21,346 nt of DNA from Guillardia theta CCMP2712 (GCF_000315625.1 NW_005434551.1:5243-26588), one strand, 5' to 3'; counted from the stretch's first letter, positions 7,438 to 16,932 are shown. The notes: a model not told the origin generated them from the letters alone. Translations and numbers: made by a program.

Positions 7438-8839
7438 ATGGAGCGACAACCTGTGAGTTTTGTGCATTCCTGCGACATCGACGGGGTCGAACAAGGGGCG
7501 AATTCGAACAATACCAATGGTCACAATTCATACGTCATTGCTGGTGGCGATATCAACATCACGAAGACTCCATCAATGGACGTTGAGTCCCGGATTTACG
7601 GCAATGGGCTGCAGACTGTGATCGTGAGGGAGATGTCGGAAGACGAGAAAGCAAAACTCGCCAAGTTCCAAATAAGCTCTGAAATCAATGCAATGGATGA
7701 AGTAGAGAAACAGATAGAGAAGCTGTCCATGAAGAAAGCGCACACTGAGCCCCTAAAACTCTTCTTCCTGGGATGTATCGCTGGTTGGTGGGTAGGCCTC
7801 GCTGTTATCATCACGACAACTCTGTCCGGAGGGATCCCCAAAGAAGTGAGGGATGCATGGCCGATGCTCCCCAAGTTGTTTGTGGGCATATTCTTTCCTG
7901 CTGCTATCTGGTTTATCGTCATTTTCGGAGGAGAGCTTTTCACCGGCAATTCCATGTACATGATTGTTGGGCTGATCGCCAAGAGAGTAACGATCTGGGA
8001 GCTCCTGTACAACTGGAGCGTCGTCCTTGTCTCAAACTTCGCTGGCTGCGTTGCTACAGTCTACTTCTTTGGATATCTCACTGACCTCTTTGTGTCCGAG
8101 CCGACCCACAGTTACATCACTCATGTTGCCGAGTACAAGGTTCACCTCAAGCCTGAAGTAGCCTTTCTCCGCGCCATTCCAGCCAACGCCCTCGTCTGCA
8201 CGTGCATTCTTTTTGGAATGTCTGCCAAGGATATGACGGGCAAGTTGGTGCGTTTCATGTCTCTCTTGAGTTCGCTGCTTGACTCTCTTTGGCCTGCAGT
8301 TCGGCATGTGGTTTCCAATCTTCGTCTTTGCTGCAAGCGGCTTCGAGCACGCGATTGCAAACATGGCGTATGTTCCCCTTGGGTTGATGTACGGGGCGAA
8401 TGCGGACTACAAGAATTGGCTGTACCAGAACTTATTGCTGGTCATTCTCGGAAATGTCGTGGGAGGGGGGCTGATTGTCGGGCTCTCCGACTACTACCTC
8501 TTTGACTGGACGAAAGCCGTTCATCGCGTCAACGCTGCCGTGCTGTCGAAGCTCGGAGAACAAGAGTTCACCGAAGAAAATCTCCGCAAAGTCTTCGCCT
8601 CCTTTGACGAAGATGGCAATGGTACGATCGAGCGATCGGAGTTTGATCAGGCTCTCGCCAACATGGGGGTAAAGGCTCCTAGGGATCTCATCGACACCTT
8701 GTGGACGAATTCAGACACAGACGGCAACGGCTGCTTGGACTTTGAGGAATTCTGCGACCTTCTCAGGAAAATGCGAGACTTTGAGAAGTATGGCCACGAT
8801 GATGTGAGGTTTCAAAAGCCGGCAAACATGCAGGCTTGA
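7438..8839 (+). CDS. Formate/nitrite transporter (FNT) family channel with two C-terminal EF-hands
   Basis: Two exons, 7438-8247 and 8300-8839, joined by a 52-bp GTGCGT...CTGCAG intron in phase 0, give 449 residues. The ATG directly follows an in-frame TAG. Residues 1-100 are soluble. Six membrane segments follow at roughly 105-125, 147-170, 185-210, 240-262, 271-290 and 310-335. FNT hallmarks are GGELFTGN (ca. 166-173) and GFEHAIANM across the splice-joined exon 2, with H287 matching the central-pore histidine of FocA/NirC. After the last helix come two canonical EF-hand loops, DEDGNGTIERSE (373-384) and DTDGNGCLDFEE (409-420), all Ca ligands present. FNT proteins carry formate, nitrite or related monovalent anions; in algae nitrite transport to the plastid is the usual role. 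Ordinary members end soon after helix 6, so the EF-hand pair is an added module implying calcium control. Substrate and membrane are not determinable; no clear plastid presequence. Confidence 0.9.
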
Positions 8840-8969
8840 GATATGCAGTAGCGGCTTTGATAGCTGATCCGATGATTTTATATTCATCGTTTTGTGACAT
8901 CCCTTTCGGGATTCATGCTTTTTTGCTTATGCTGATTTGATGTTTCCAACCTTAAATTTAGTTGCACAT

Positions 8970-11087
8970 TTAGAGAACAATATCTTCGAGATTGACTCCC
9001 TTGGTCTCTGGAACAAAGGCAAAGATAAAGATCCAGGAAGAGAGGATAAAGGAAGAGTAGCCGGCCAAGACGGCTGAACTGCCGAACTTCAGTTGTAGGA
9101 ATGGAAACGAGTAGATCACAAGACAATTGGCCGTGTACTGAGCGCTCATCAGGAAGGACATGCCTGAACAACATGCTAGTCAACTTGCGTGTAGAGGACC
9201 CTCATGCGTTGGCGACCTGTCGCTCGCGCATGTGTGGGGAGCAACTCGGAGGAGAGGATGGAGGGAATGGGGCCAAGGGAGACGGAGAAGAAAGCCTGAT
9301 AACTGTGAAAGGAGAGATGAGGCTGCGACGGAGGAGCATAGTTGAACTCACGTGAGCAGAGCGAGCAGCGAGAGCAAAGAAGACAAGGACGAGCCTTTCA
9401 GCCTTTGGCTCATGGAGATCGACAAGAGCCCGAGAGAAGCAGACAGGAGCTGCTCAAACTCACATCAGCCCACTCACCTCCTCCTCCTCCTCCTCACCGG
9501 AACTATTGTGAGGAGGATGGTGCGTCTTCCGTAGAGATCCATCAAGGGCATGATGAGGAAGATCATCTAATACACGCAGAGAGTCAAGTTGACAGCAAGA
9601 GTCTCAGCTGACTTGCAATCAGCTTTGGCGTGTAAACAGCAGCCGTCGCCAGCATAGCGAATGTCGCATCATGCGATCTCAGGCCGAGCCTGATCCAACG
9701 TCACCATGAACCCTCAGCACAGGTCAATCGAGCCAACCACATGAAGAAATCGCGGATACGAGCGACAACGTTGCCCTCTTTGAGGATGGAGGGTGAGAAG
9801 CTGATGATTGCATTGATCCCGCTGAACTGAAATACTGTGAGCTCGACGTCGGATCCGACGATAAGTACCTGCTGAATGACTTGTAACCCCAGACAGATCA
9901 GGAGCGCTTTCTGGATTCGCCTCTACAAGGTAGAGTGAGGGAGGCGAGTAAGCATGACAGGTGCACCGTGGTCATTTTGTCTCTCGGATGATGTTCCGAC
10001 GCCTGTTGCTTCGTATATTTCTCGTTCTCTAGCCCCTGAAGATGAGTTGTAGGTGCTCAACTTTGAAAGACTCGAACTTACGTCTGCAAGGGCCTCCAGA
10101 TCTCTGTGAATCTTGTCTTCGAATGTCGATTGCATGCCGGGCAGCACGATCAATTTCTTCCATCCTGCCTCCGGTCTCTTGGAGTGAATTGAAGGATCGT
10201 TTTCATGAGAGGATGCAAAGAAATGCATGGCATCGTAGCATTCATTCCTGCGATCTGCTCGCGAGTCAATGTTCATCATCGATCTCAATGACTTCAAAGA
10301 CACTTTGTCGAAGAAGCCATCTCGGAGAATCAAGAGAGGACAAGGAAAGTGCGAAGGCATACAACGCAAAGATAGCCTAAATGTGAGTCAATACCACAGA
10401 GGCGAATGTAGACTGGCTCACGTTGAACAGAAACAAAGTCTTGTAGGTATGACCATACGAGAATGCGATAGCGCTAACTATGTAAGAGATCTGCAATGAT
10501 GATTCAGTGCTGTCATAACACAAGACGGCCTCAATCACTGAGATGCCCGACGACATGCCCATCTGAGGTAGCGACATGATGTACCCTCTCTTGGATGATG
10601 GTGAGCACTCTGCAGCATAGCTTGAAGACAGACATGTCAGCTGTCAGAAGCGTCGCACCAGGGAAATACGATCTCACATCGGGATGACTGTTCCGAATGT
10701 CCCGATCGCCACACCCGACACAAACCTACCCAACACCACCTGATGCAAACTCGACGCTGTCGCCCCCAGGATGCAGCCGACGAAGCTCAATAGGGAAGCA
10801 GCAGACAAAGTCTTCTGTCGACCAATCAGATCTGAGAAAGAGCTTCACCACGCTTGCAAGAACATGCCTGGAGGTAATCGCCTCATACCTGCTACTTTAC
10901 CAGAAGTGCTGGATCCAAAGAAACTTCCCGCTGTTGCTGAGCTAGCGATCATTCCGAGGACTGCCGGCCGCTCCCCAAGCTCGAAGATCTTCTGAAGAGA
11001 AAGAAGAGCACCAGTGACGACTCCAGCCTCCAACCCCCACACTGTGCTGGACATCCCCACAACGGTGTCCAGGCGCGTTCGCTTCAT
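8970..11087 (-). CDS. Sugar-porter (MFS) transporter, 14 exons
   Basis: A 12-TM sugar transporter of about 492 residues. Exons (descending): 11087-10889, 10831-10678, 10620-10539, 10490-10422, 10376-10304, 10254-10082, 10035-9967, 9922-9869, 9826-9741, 9689-9617, 9566-9498, 9449-9352, 9302-9217, 9163-8970. All phases agree. Family motifs appear in order: GLEAGVVTGALLS in helix 1, GKVADLIGRQK spanning intron 1, GRFVSGVAIGTFGTVIPIY, then AAECSP, SPRWLL after helix 6, GLQVIQQFSGINA spanning an intron at helix 7, MDLYGRR, LLPTHARATG and PETKGVNLEDI near the end. It should carry hexoses or polyols across a membrane, probably with protons. The junctions at 10303-10255, 9740-9690 and 9616-9567 are the least certain; the last has a GC donor. 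The frame stays open upstream to 11240 with a hydrophobic stretch but no ATG, so an extra 5' exon is possible. Confidence 0.85.
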
Positions 11088-11264
11088 CCTGTTGCCAGTT
11101 GGCCTCAGCTCATTCGCTCGGGTAACGTGAAGACTGCTCGTCGAATGCGTGTAGAGCAGCAGCAGAACAAGTAGAGCTTCTGCTATGTAGACGAAACAGT
11201 AAGAAACATCGACGGAATTTCTGCTGCTCCCGATCCCCACTGCTGCCTTTCTATCTGTACATCA

Positions 11265-11378
11265 CCCATATCCCTCCTCCCCACTCCTCCCCTTCCCTCG
11301 CTCCCTCCCTCGCTCCCTCCCTACCTTCTCGTCCTCTCCTCCCCTTCACTTCCTCTCTCCTCCCTCACCTCGTCGGCA
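11265..11378. repeat. Polypyrimidine tract upstream of the sugar porter
   Basis: About 110 bases of almost pure C/T on the plus strand (CCCTCCTCC, CTCGCTCCCTCCCT, TCCTCTCTCCTCC). It lies just upstream of the minus-strand transporter, so that gene's template/coding sense sees it as polypurine. It may be promoter or 5' UTR sequence and is capable of triplex structure. Confidence 0.7.
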
Positions 11379-11528
11379 TTTCGGCGGTCGCATCTCCTTC
11401 ACTGCAAGTGCATTCTCCGACAATTTTACCCTCATCTCCGCTCTGTCCCACCACCGTTTGCTTCAACGGATGTAACCGCTCGCTATATCCGGACGTCATG
11501 CTCTTCGAAGGCCTGTGGATTCCCCAGG

Positions 11529-11665
11529 GTGGATGGCGGTAAGGAAGGAGAGGAAGAGGAAGAGGAAGCGGGAGAGGGAGCGGGAGAGGAAGAGGAAGCG
11601 GAAGTGGGAGAAGTTCAGAAAGAGGAAGGGAAAGGAAAGGAACGAAGGAGAGGAGATGGCAAGGA
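11529..11665. repeat. Polypurine (GGAAGA/GGGAGA) tract
   Basis: Plus-strand run of nearly pure A/G built from GAGGAAGAGGAAGCGGGAGAG-like units. It is open in several frames on both strands (Lys/Arg/Glu-rich one way, Leu/Pro-rich the other), which is expected of such sequence and is not evidence of a gene. With the pyrimidine tract at 11265-11378 it forms a mirror-like pair around a mixed core. From 11666 to 12230 I see no convincing gene. Confidence 0.6.
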
Positions 11666-12230
11666 GACGATGCAGAGAAAGAGAGTGTTATGGAGAGAAT
11701 GTTATGGAGAGACAAAGAAATTAGAGGTGGTGGTTAGACGAGCCCGTTGATGTTGGTACAAAGAGACTGAGAGGAACAATTGTAACTCCATTAGACGATG
11801 TAATGGTAGGTAGCGCAAGGTGAGGGACAGTAACAAGAAAGACTTGTTTGAGGAATAAAACAGAATTAGAGATGTCTTCAGAACAGAAGTTTGAGGTCAA
11901 GTAAGAATTTAGATATTGAATATGTTTGTATCTTTCTGTTGCTGAACTATTTAGCTCGCTTTTCTGCCTGAGCTGTCTTCAATATCCTACTTTCACTCCT
12001 TGCCGCATGAACAATACTCTCCTATCACTGCTACTGCTACTCCGGCAAGGCAGTATATGAGCAGATATTTGTTCAACATGTTTTGTTATGTTTTGTAAAT
12101 AGTGTAGGGCGCAGCATGCAAAGAGTGATATAGTCCTCATTGTTTTGAACAAGGAGACTGAGAGGATCGATAGTCTCTTCGATTTCAGCGTTTCGACTTG
12201 ACTCTGTCTTGTTGACTTTCCACTGCTCAG

Positions 12231-12408
12231 GCCTGTTCAGCCATCTCTGCAGCAACCAGCCCCGGCGATGAACATGATGACTTCATACAACCAAGTTCCG
12301 AACCAGACTTATGTACAACTCCCGCAAGCGGCAGTGAAGAGAGCTGTTCCTGCCGCTGCAGGCGCTGCCTTGTCGGTCGTGGGTGACGAGGTGAAATTGC
12401 GATTTTGA
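12231..12408 (+). CDS. Possible terminal exon of a Q/P-rich protein
   Basis: A good 3' splice site (GACTTTCCACTGCTCAG ending at 12230) precedes a 58-codon open stretch ending at TGA 12406-12408. In the frame starting G+CCT it reads PVQPSLQQPAPAMNMMTSY, then NQVPNQTYVQLPQAAV and ends GDEVKLRF. The Gln/Pro/Asn/Tyr-rich composition is like disordered tails of RNA-binding or transcription proteins. Upstream exons were not found with confidence. It would converge on the cyclophilin gene. The opposite-strand frame (12493-12227) is also open and cannot be excluded, but looks less protein-like. Confidence 0.3.
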
Positions 12409-12572
12409 CTCGTTTGCGCTGAGATTGACCGCTGCAATGACAGTCAACCGAGAAGGCGATCGCAAGGCGAACGGCGTTCCAGCTTGGCGCCATTATGGCA
12501 TAAATTAGCTTGTTTTACTCTCGCCCTGTTTGATATTCATCGTAAATTAGCTTCTCTGATTGATTGTTCCCA

Positions 12573-12618
12573 AGTTGTCAATCTTCTTCTTCAAGTTTTC
12601 AATCTTCTTCTTCGCTGC
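12573..12618. repeat. Short tandem duplication across the cyclophilin stop codon
   Basis: On the minus strand the sequence encoding the terminal EEED and stop (GAAGAAGAAGATTGA) is followed a few bases later by a near copy (ACTTGAAGAAGAAGATTGAC), a 21-bp period. The second copy lies in the 3' UTR of the current gene model. Confidence 0.6.
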
Positions 12619-13869
12619 TGTCGTCCTCTAAACCTTTGAACATCCCGCTACCAACCTAGTTCAGGGCGTCATACATAATCCGCAGTCACAGATTCGGCTT
12701 CCAGTGTGACAATTACCTTTTTCCTTTTGTTGGCATTGGCCTCCGGAACCACCTGACAGGAGTCAGGAGGAGCATTTGATTCTTGTAGCGCTGCTCACCT
12801 TGCGTTTGATTCCTTCTTGGACAGCACTCGAAACCGCCTCACAGACCTGATCTTCAAGTAAGGTCAACAACATACTCATGGCTCAAGTCTCGACGTTTTT
12901 CGCTTCCAATTCAATCTACATAATTGTCAGAAGTATCACAGGGGGTCATGCGCTACTTTTGCTCGTTCTTGTTTCATCCTTTCATGCGATTTTTGCATTT
13001 CCGTTTTGCCAGCATCGATTTCCTGGAAGCCTTTCAGTTGAACTGAACACTCCAGTACAGCTCTCAACTCACCTCCTGCTTCTTTCTTTCCAACTCCAGC
13101 TCGCGATGCTTTTGCGCTTCCTCGTCCTGTCGTAGAGCAAGATCACTTCGAGGGCAGATGTCTTTGCCAAACAACGGAAACCGACCAGAATTTCGCCGCA
13201 ATCTTTGACGAGAATCGAAACTGTTGGCCTGTCTCCCGAAGTTGTTTTGCAACTGTGCCGATCAGTGAGGGAAGAAGGGAGCCGAAGGAACAAGTAACAC
13301 CGGCTGAGAGCCATGATAGTGTCCATCCCTTCGACCACTCTCCCGAAGACAACATGCCTGCCATCAAGCCATGGTGTTGCTTTGACAGTGATGAAAAACT
13401 GGTACATACAGCTTGAGAAGGGGAAAGGTTTGTTTCACAACATACTTGGCTGTTGTTGGTATTGCTGCCGCAGTTAGCCATGGACAGAAGACCCTTGGTC
13501 GAATGTTTGATGGCGAAGTTCTCGTCCTTGAACGAGTACCCGTAGATGCTCTCGCCGCCTGTACCATCTCCTTTCGTTATGTCTCCTCCTTGCAGCATGA
13601 AATCTGCCAGCGCACGTCACGAGTCCAGCAACGGCTGGCTGCAAGAAACCTGGGATGACGCGGTGGAAGCAGCTCCCCTTGTAGTGGAGGGCATTGCCGT
13701 CCTTTCCCTTGTGATTTCCCAAACATAGCGCTCTGAAGTTGTCGGAGGTCTTGGGAACCACGTCGTCGAACAGCTCGAAGATCACTCTCGCTGTGCTCCC
13801 GCCATGGCTCAAGTCGAAGTAGACTTGAGGACGACGATGCTGTATCCCGTCTTTGGCTGGCGCGGTCTC
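12599..13869 (-). CDS. Cyclophilin (peptidyl-prolyl cis-trans isomerase) with charged C-terminal extension
   Basis: Exons (descending): 13869-13650, 13603-13446, 13398-13301, 13252-13186, 13126-13073, 13022-12957, 12915-12895, 12846-12799, 12752-12717, 12655-12599; introns 41-61 bp, phases consistent, about 274 residues. The catalytic domain is complete: [39 protein letters not shown] (catalytic Arg, Phe, Gln), [50 protein letters not shown] (the cyclosporin-site Trp and the His) and VKDCGEI. An active proline isomerase acting in protein folding or complex assembly is expected. A roughly 95-residue tail follows: coiled-coil-like [17 protein letters not shown], lysine-rich ANANKRKK, and an acidic end DDSSEEED. 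Such tails occur on nuclear, splicing-associated cyclophilins. The start is unresolved: no in-frame ATG precedes 13869, so a further 5' exon is required. Confidence 0.85.
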
Positions 13870-14029
13870 CTGGAGATATTCGAGTTATCGCACGGTCCTC
13901 TCTCGCCGCGCAAGCGTCTATTCTAGCATGGTCATCTTGGCACAAGGGAGCTGATGGTGATGGGAACTTGCTGATGGTCTTCAATCTTGACTCATCTCCC
14001 ACTCTCTGCCGCTGCACCTTACTTGCTAC

Positions 14030-14129
14030 CTCCTCACTCTTCTCCTTCTCCTCCCCCTCCCCCTCCCCCCTCCCTCCCCCTCCCCCCTCCCCCTCCCCCC
14101 TCCCCCCTCCCCCTCCCCCCTCGCCTCCT
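14030..14129. repeat. C-rich polypyrimidine tract (CCCCCTCCC)n
   Basis: About 100 bases made almost only of C-runs of four to six separated by single T residues on the plus strand (TCCCCCTCCCCCCTCCCTCC and similar). The minus strand therefore has many closely spaced G-runs with high G-quadruplex potential. It lies upstream of the cyclophilin gene, with a GC box-like GGGGCGGGGGCGGG at 14175-14188 beyond it. The combination is consistent with a promoter region. Confidence 0.75.
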
Positions 14130-14279
14130 TAGATCGCTCACCTCCATTTGGCCGGATCGGATCACCGGCGTCTGGGGCGGGGGCGGGAAATAATAGTGAA
14201 AAGAGCAGGAGAAAGGGGAGAGGGGAGGGCGAAGGGTGAAGGAGGAGGAGTGGAGATGGAAGGGGTGAAGTGATCGAAG

Positions 14280-14660
14280 AAGAGTCAGAGGTGATAGTAA
14301 CAGCTAGAGAAAGAGACAGAGCAGAGGAGGCAGACGCATACTCTCAACAAGAGCATGCATTCGTGTCTCAGGAGAGAGCCACAGCATTGCGCGGAGAGCC
14401 TAGTAAACTGAGGTAATTCCTTGGACAGCCATCTTTGTTGCTATTGCCTGTTTCGATCGGCCAGTTTGCTGTATGTGTCACGTTCTACAGTATATCTGCT
14501 ACCCTTCTCTTCCTCGTCCCTGTTGTCTTCAATGGTCTACCCTCTCTCTTCCTCTTGCGGTGATGGTGTCGGTGGACGCGTTCCCGTCTCTGTGGCGCCT
14601 AGGAGCCTTGAGAGGATCTTGGCCAGAGATTCTCTTCAGTGTGTAACTCTACAAGTATGA
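14280..14660 (+). CDS. Possible plus-strand gene, two or more exons
   Basis: An open stretch reading SEVIVTARERDRAEEADAYS then QQEHAFVSQERATALRGEP ends at a good donor (CTGAG|GTAATTCC, 14412/14413). An acceptor at 14464 (CGATCGGCCAG) re-opens a Ser/Leu-rich frame that runs to TGA near 14660 and ends SLERILARDSLQCVTLQV. An alternative frame in the second segment is strongly hydrophobic (FAVCVTFYSISATLLFLVPV) and would suit a membrane anchor, but needs another splice at 14570-14612. No start codon was found. It would be divergent from the cyclophilin gene across the C-rich tract. Family unknown. Confidence 0.3.
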
Positions 14661-14894
14661 TCCATTAGATACAGTATCACACGTTTAGACATCCTCTGGA
14701 GTTTTGGGTGAAATTGTAGAGGAAATCCTGACTTCGACTAGATCGTTCATGTCATCGTAAGAAATCAAGAGACATAAAGATATACAAGTCTTCAGAGCTC
14801 AGTGGTGATCGTCATTACTTGCTCCTGTCCTCAACTTTGTTGCAAACTACCCAGAGAATACGAAAAACTGCAGGTGTATGGACAGGGCGAGGGA

Positions 14895-14924
14895 TCAATA
14901 CAGAAAGAGTCAATACAGAAAGAG
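14895..14924. repeat. 15-bp perfect tandem duplication
   Basis: TCAATACAGAAAGAG occurs twice in direct succession (14895-14909, 14910-14924), followed by the first three bases of a third copy. It is in a gene-free stretch (14661-14950) next to the 3' end of the membrane protein gene. Confidence 0.85.
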
Positions 14925-14950
14925 TCAAGGTTTCCCAGACAGCAAGTTTC

Positions 14951-15358
14951 TTACAATCGACTTAGAATCGACCAAGCAAGGAACCACGTTAAATATCCTA
15001 CAGCTAGCACCGGCCACATGCCATAGCCCGATCGGGCAGTGGCGTTACATCCTAATGCGAACGCTAAGGTCGCCAGCACCCCCTTCACGACATTGTTCGT
15101 GTATTCAATCAGAATCGTTGCCTTCTTTTGAGGATTCTGCTGAACCATCACCCATATACTCACCGGCGTCCCTGTTGGTGCTGTCGCAATGGCTGCAGCG
15201 ACTGTGCTGAACTCCGACGCTAAGTTGACACCGACGATCACCAGGACACTGACCAATGCGCAAGGGATTATGAGAGGTCTCAAGAGAGAACTGCAACTGA
15301 TATTTGGTTGCAACAATCTCACCTTATCAATGTAGGGATTGCAGTCGTCATGAACCAT
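14951..15358 (-). CDS. Small multi-TM membrane protein, possibly DUF3147-like
   Basis: From the first in-frame ATG (15358) the frame gives 135 residues ending at TAA 14951-14953. The same frame stays open upstream to 15472 without an ATG, so an earlier exon may add to the N-terminus. Three or four hydrophobic segments are visible: IIPCALVSVLVIVGVNLA, AAIATAPTGTPVSIWVMVQQ, NNVVKGVLATLAFALG and MWPVLAVGYLTWFLAWSIL. The middle proline-bearing segment followed by a charged loop and two more helices resembles bacterial DUF3147/GlpM-like membrane proteins, but this is an impression from pattern, not a firm match. A strong donor-like AAG|GTGAGA occurs at about 15321, yet the frame is open through it. 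Function unknown. Confidence 0.55.
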   Translation of the reverse strand: MVHDDCNPYIDKVRLLQPNISCSSLLRPLIIPCALVSVLVIVGVNLASEFSTVAAAIATAPTGTPVSIWVMVQQNPQKKATILIEYTNNVVKGVLATLAFALGCNATARSGYGMWPVLAVGYLTWFLAWSILSRL

Positions 15359-15586
15359 CCTGGCCCTGTAGTTTGGGCGACCTGTAACTCCTTTTTCAGC
15401 CACACCACGTTTCTCGAGCACGAATAGAGTTTGAACCGATGTCAGAATGAAATCAACATAAAAAGTGTCCAAGCATCTAGGAAAGTTGGTTCACGTAAAT
15501 CTTTGATAGCAAGTTCATCGAAGAACCACAATCATTCGAGCTCAGCGATCCGAGGAGGTCTTAAAATTGGATCTTTGATTGCACAA

Positions 15587-15738
15587 GACGACGACCACAA
15601 CAACAACCACAACCACAACCACAACCACAACCACAACAACAACCACAACCACAACCACAACAACAACAACCACAACCACAACCACAACAACCACAACCAC
15701 AACAACAACAACCACAACCACAACCACAACCACAACAA
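15587..15738. repeat. CAACCA/CAACAA hexanucleotide microsatellite
   Basis: About 150 bases composed of CAACCA and CAACAA units in an irregular alternation (blocks of three to five CAACCA interrupted by one to three CAA). It is open in all three plus frames (poly-Thr, Asn/His and Gln/Pro) and as poly-Val on the other strand, so open frames across it mean little. A short plus-strand frame continues to 15956 (VSKRSFSIAGVLPPSKPECD onward); I do not count it as a gene. Confidence 0.9.
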
Positions 15739-15956
15739 GTCACTGTCAAGTTGTCATGGTTTCGAAACGATCATTCAGCATTGCGGGAGTTTTACCTCCA
15801 TCAAAGCCCGAGTGTGACTGGGTCGCAATAGCTGCATTTTCCCCGACATTGCGTAACCGTCCCGATGACCCCCTACCCCAACAAGACCATCCATTCCTGC
15901 ATCCATTCACCCCTCCCTCTACAGCCAAGTCTCCGGCCCGCCTCATCGATTTTTAA

Positions 15957-16511
15957 AACTTTTTATCCGTTCCTGGACTTGTTATTGCTAGCTAGGCGGC
16001 CCAGTGCAGCACTGTGATCATCATGGCATCGCCCATCATGGCATCATCGGCGACCAAAGCTGCACACGGCTTATGATCTTGAAATCTATGTCTATGAATC
16101 ACAATTCCTTTATGATTCTCTTGCGTATTGTGCCTGGTTTCAATTTCTCTCATTTCTGGTGTGATTTCCTTTGTTTGCATATTTATGGACCAAAACTAGG
16201 AAGAAAACATTTTCAACCATCCAAAAGAAGCACATGCAAAGCTTCACGGGCTTCGACAACATCAAATGCTTCAAGTTTGCATTCCAAAATCAATCAGTTG
16301 ATCACGCCTCCGACACAATTATGCTTGTTTTACATCATTGAACGTTACACACATATACACATTGAATGAGAAAATTCTGAATCTAAGTAATAGAAGATTT
16401 GATCATCATTGTATTCTAGACGTTTGTGCTGACAGTTCGTGATGAATTACGTGCGCAAATTCATGATTGGGAAGGGGTGTCGTAAATCTTGCTAGTCAGG
16501 ACTTTCGAGGA
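15957..16511. other. AT-rich spacer without recognised gene
   Basis: AT-rich DNA with a short repeat at 16018-16045 (ATCATGGCATC twice). A plus-strand frame at 16004-16369 is open but its composition (Ser/His/Ile-rich, no motif) does not look like protein. No RNA gene was recognised. Confidence 0.4.
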
Positions 16512-16677
16512 TTACAAAACAAATTGTAAATTTCCTTCTACAGCACTAACTCGAGCATTCTTCCGGCACGGCAGCTCAAGCCATCTTTGAACCAACTGTC
16601 CATTGAAGGCGTGTCCATCGTAGACCAAAACATCCAAGACTTGAACGCTCCCCGTAAAATCTTCCCAAACACCCCAT
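16512..16677 (-). CDS. Coding-like terminal exon, unknown protein
   Basis: A minus-strand open segment without its own ATG, ending at TAA 16512-16514. It reads VWEDFTGSVQVLDVLVYDG, then HAFNGQLVQRWLELPCRKN and ARVSAVEGNLQFVL, with the residue mix of a folded protein. A second frame over the same bases is also open (around FDGVFGKILRGAFKSW) but is richer in Trp, Met and Phe and less natural. An acceptor such as GGGAAG at 16661 or one further upstream would be needed. It may belong with the exons at 16933-17300, though the stop at the end of those prevents a simple join. Family unrecognised. Confidence 0.35.
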
Positions 16678-16932
16678 CAAAACATGGAAAAATTAGCATT
16701 TGCTGTCAATATGCTGATTTCGATCGCTTAAAACAACAGTAAAACAGCTCTGACGAACTAGTCTACGCAATCTGAAGTTCGATTGAGTACCTGGCATGAT
16801 TCAATGAGAGTCAAGTCCTTTATACAACCGTTTCATACTTGTAAGCACTTTCATAAATCATGTTGTTTCGACAGCACAACCTTTTCAATAACAAAACGAC
16901 AATTTCCCAGATTGTGTCATCTTACAATTGTC

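Noticed and set aside
9923-10369. Minus-strand 148-codon frame as a standalone gene
   Set aside because: Its central part is one exon of the sugar porter; its two ends are intron sequence, shown by the donor and acceptor sites at 10303-10255, 10081 and 9966-9923.
10042-10995. Plus-strand frames of 74-112 codons over 10.0-11.0 kb
   Set aside because: They lie opposite spliced exons of the sugar porter, which have strong family motifs.
11365-11724. Pro/Leu-rich minus and Arg/Lys/Glu-rich plus frames
   Set aside because: Translations of the polypurine tract at 11529-11665, with no protein-like flanks.
13577-14017. Minus-strand 146-codon frame over the cyclophilin 5' region
   Set aside because: Out of frame with the cyclophilin domain and composed of basic/Ser-rich sequence. 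Possibly includes 5' UTR or a first exon, but not a gene of its own.
15587-15738. CRISPR-like array
   Set aside because: Simple hexanucleotide repeat without unique spacers, in a eukaryotic context.
15532-15749. Poly-Val, Leu/Trp and Cys/Gly minus frames and the Asn/His plus frame
   Set aside because: All are readings of the CAACCA microsatellite.
15758-15956. Plus-strand frame VSKRSFSIAGVLPPSKPECD onward
   Set aside because: It has an internal ATG and fairly protein-like sequence, but no family motif, no splice support, and it depends on the microsatellite upstream.
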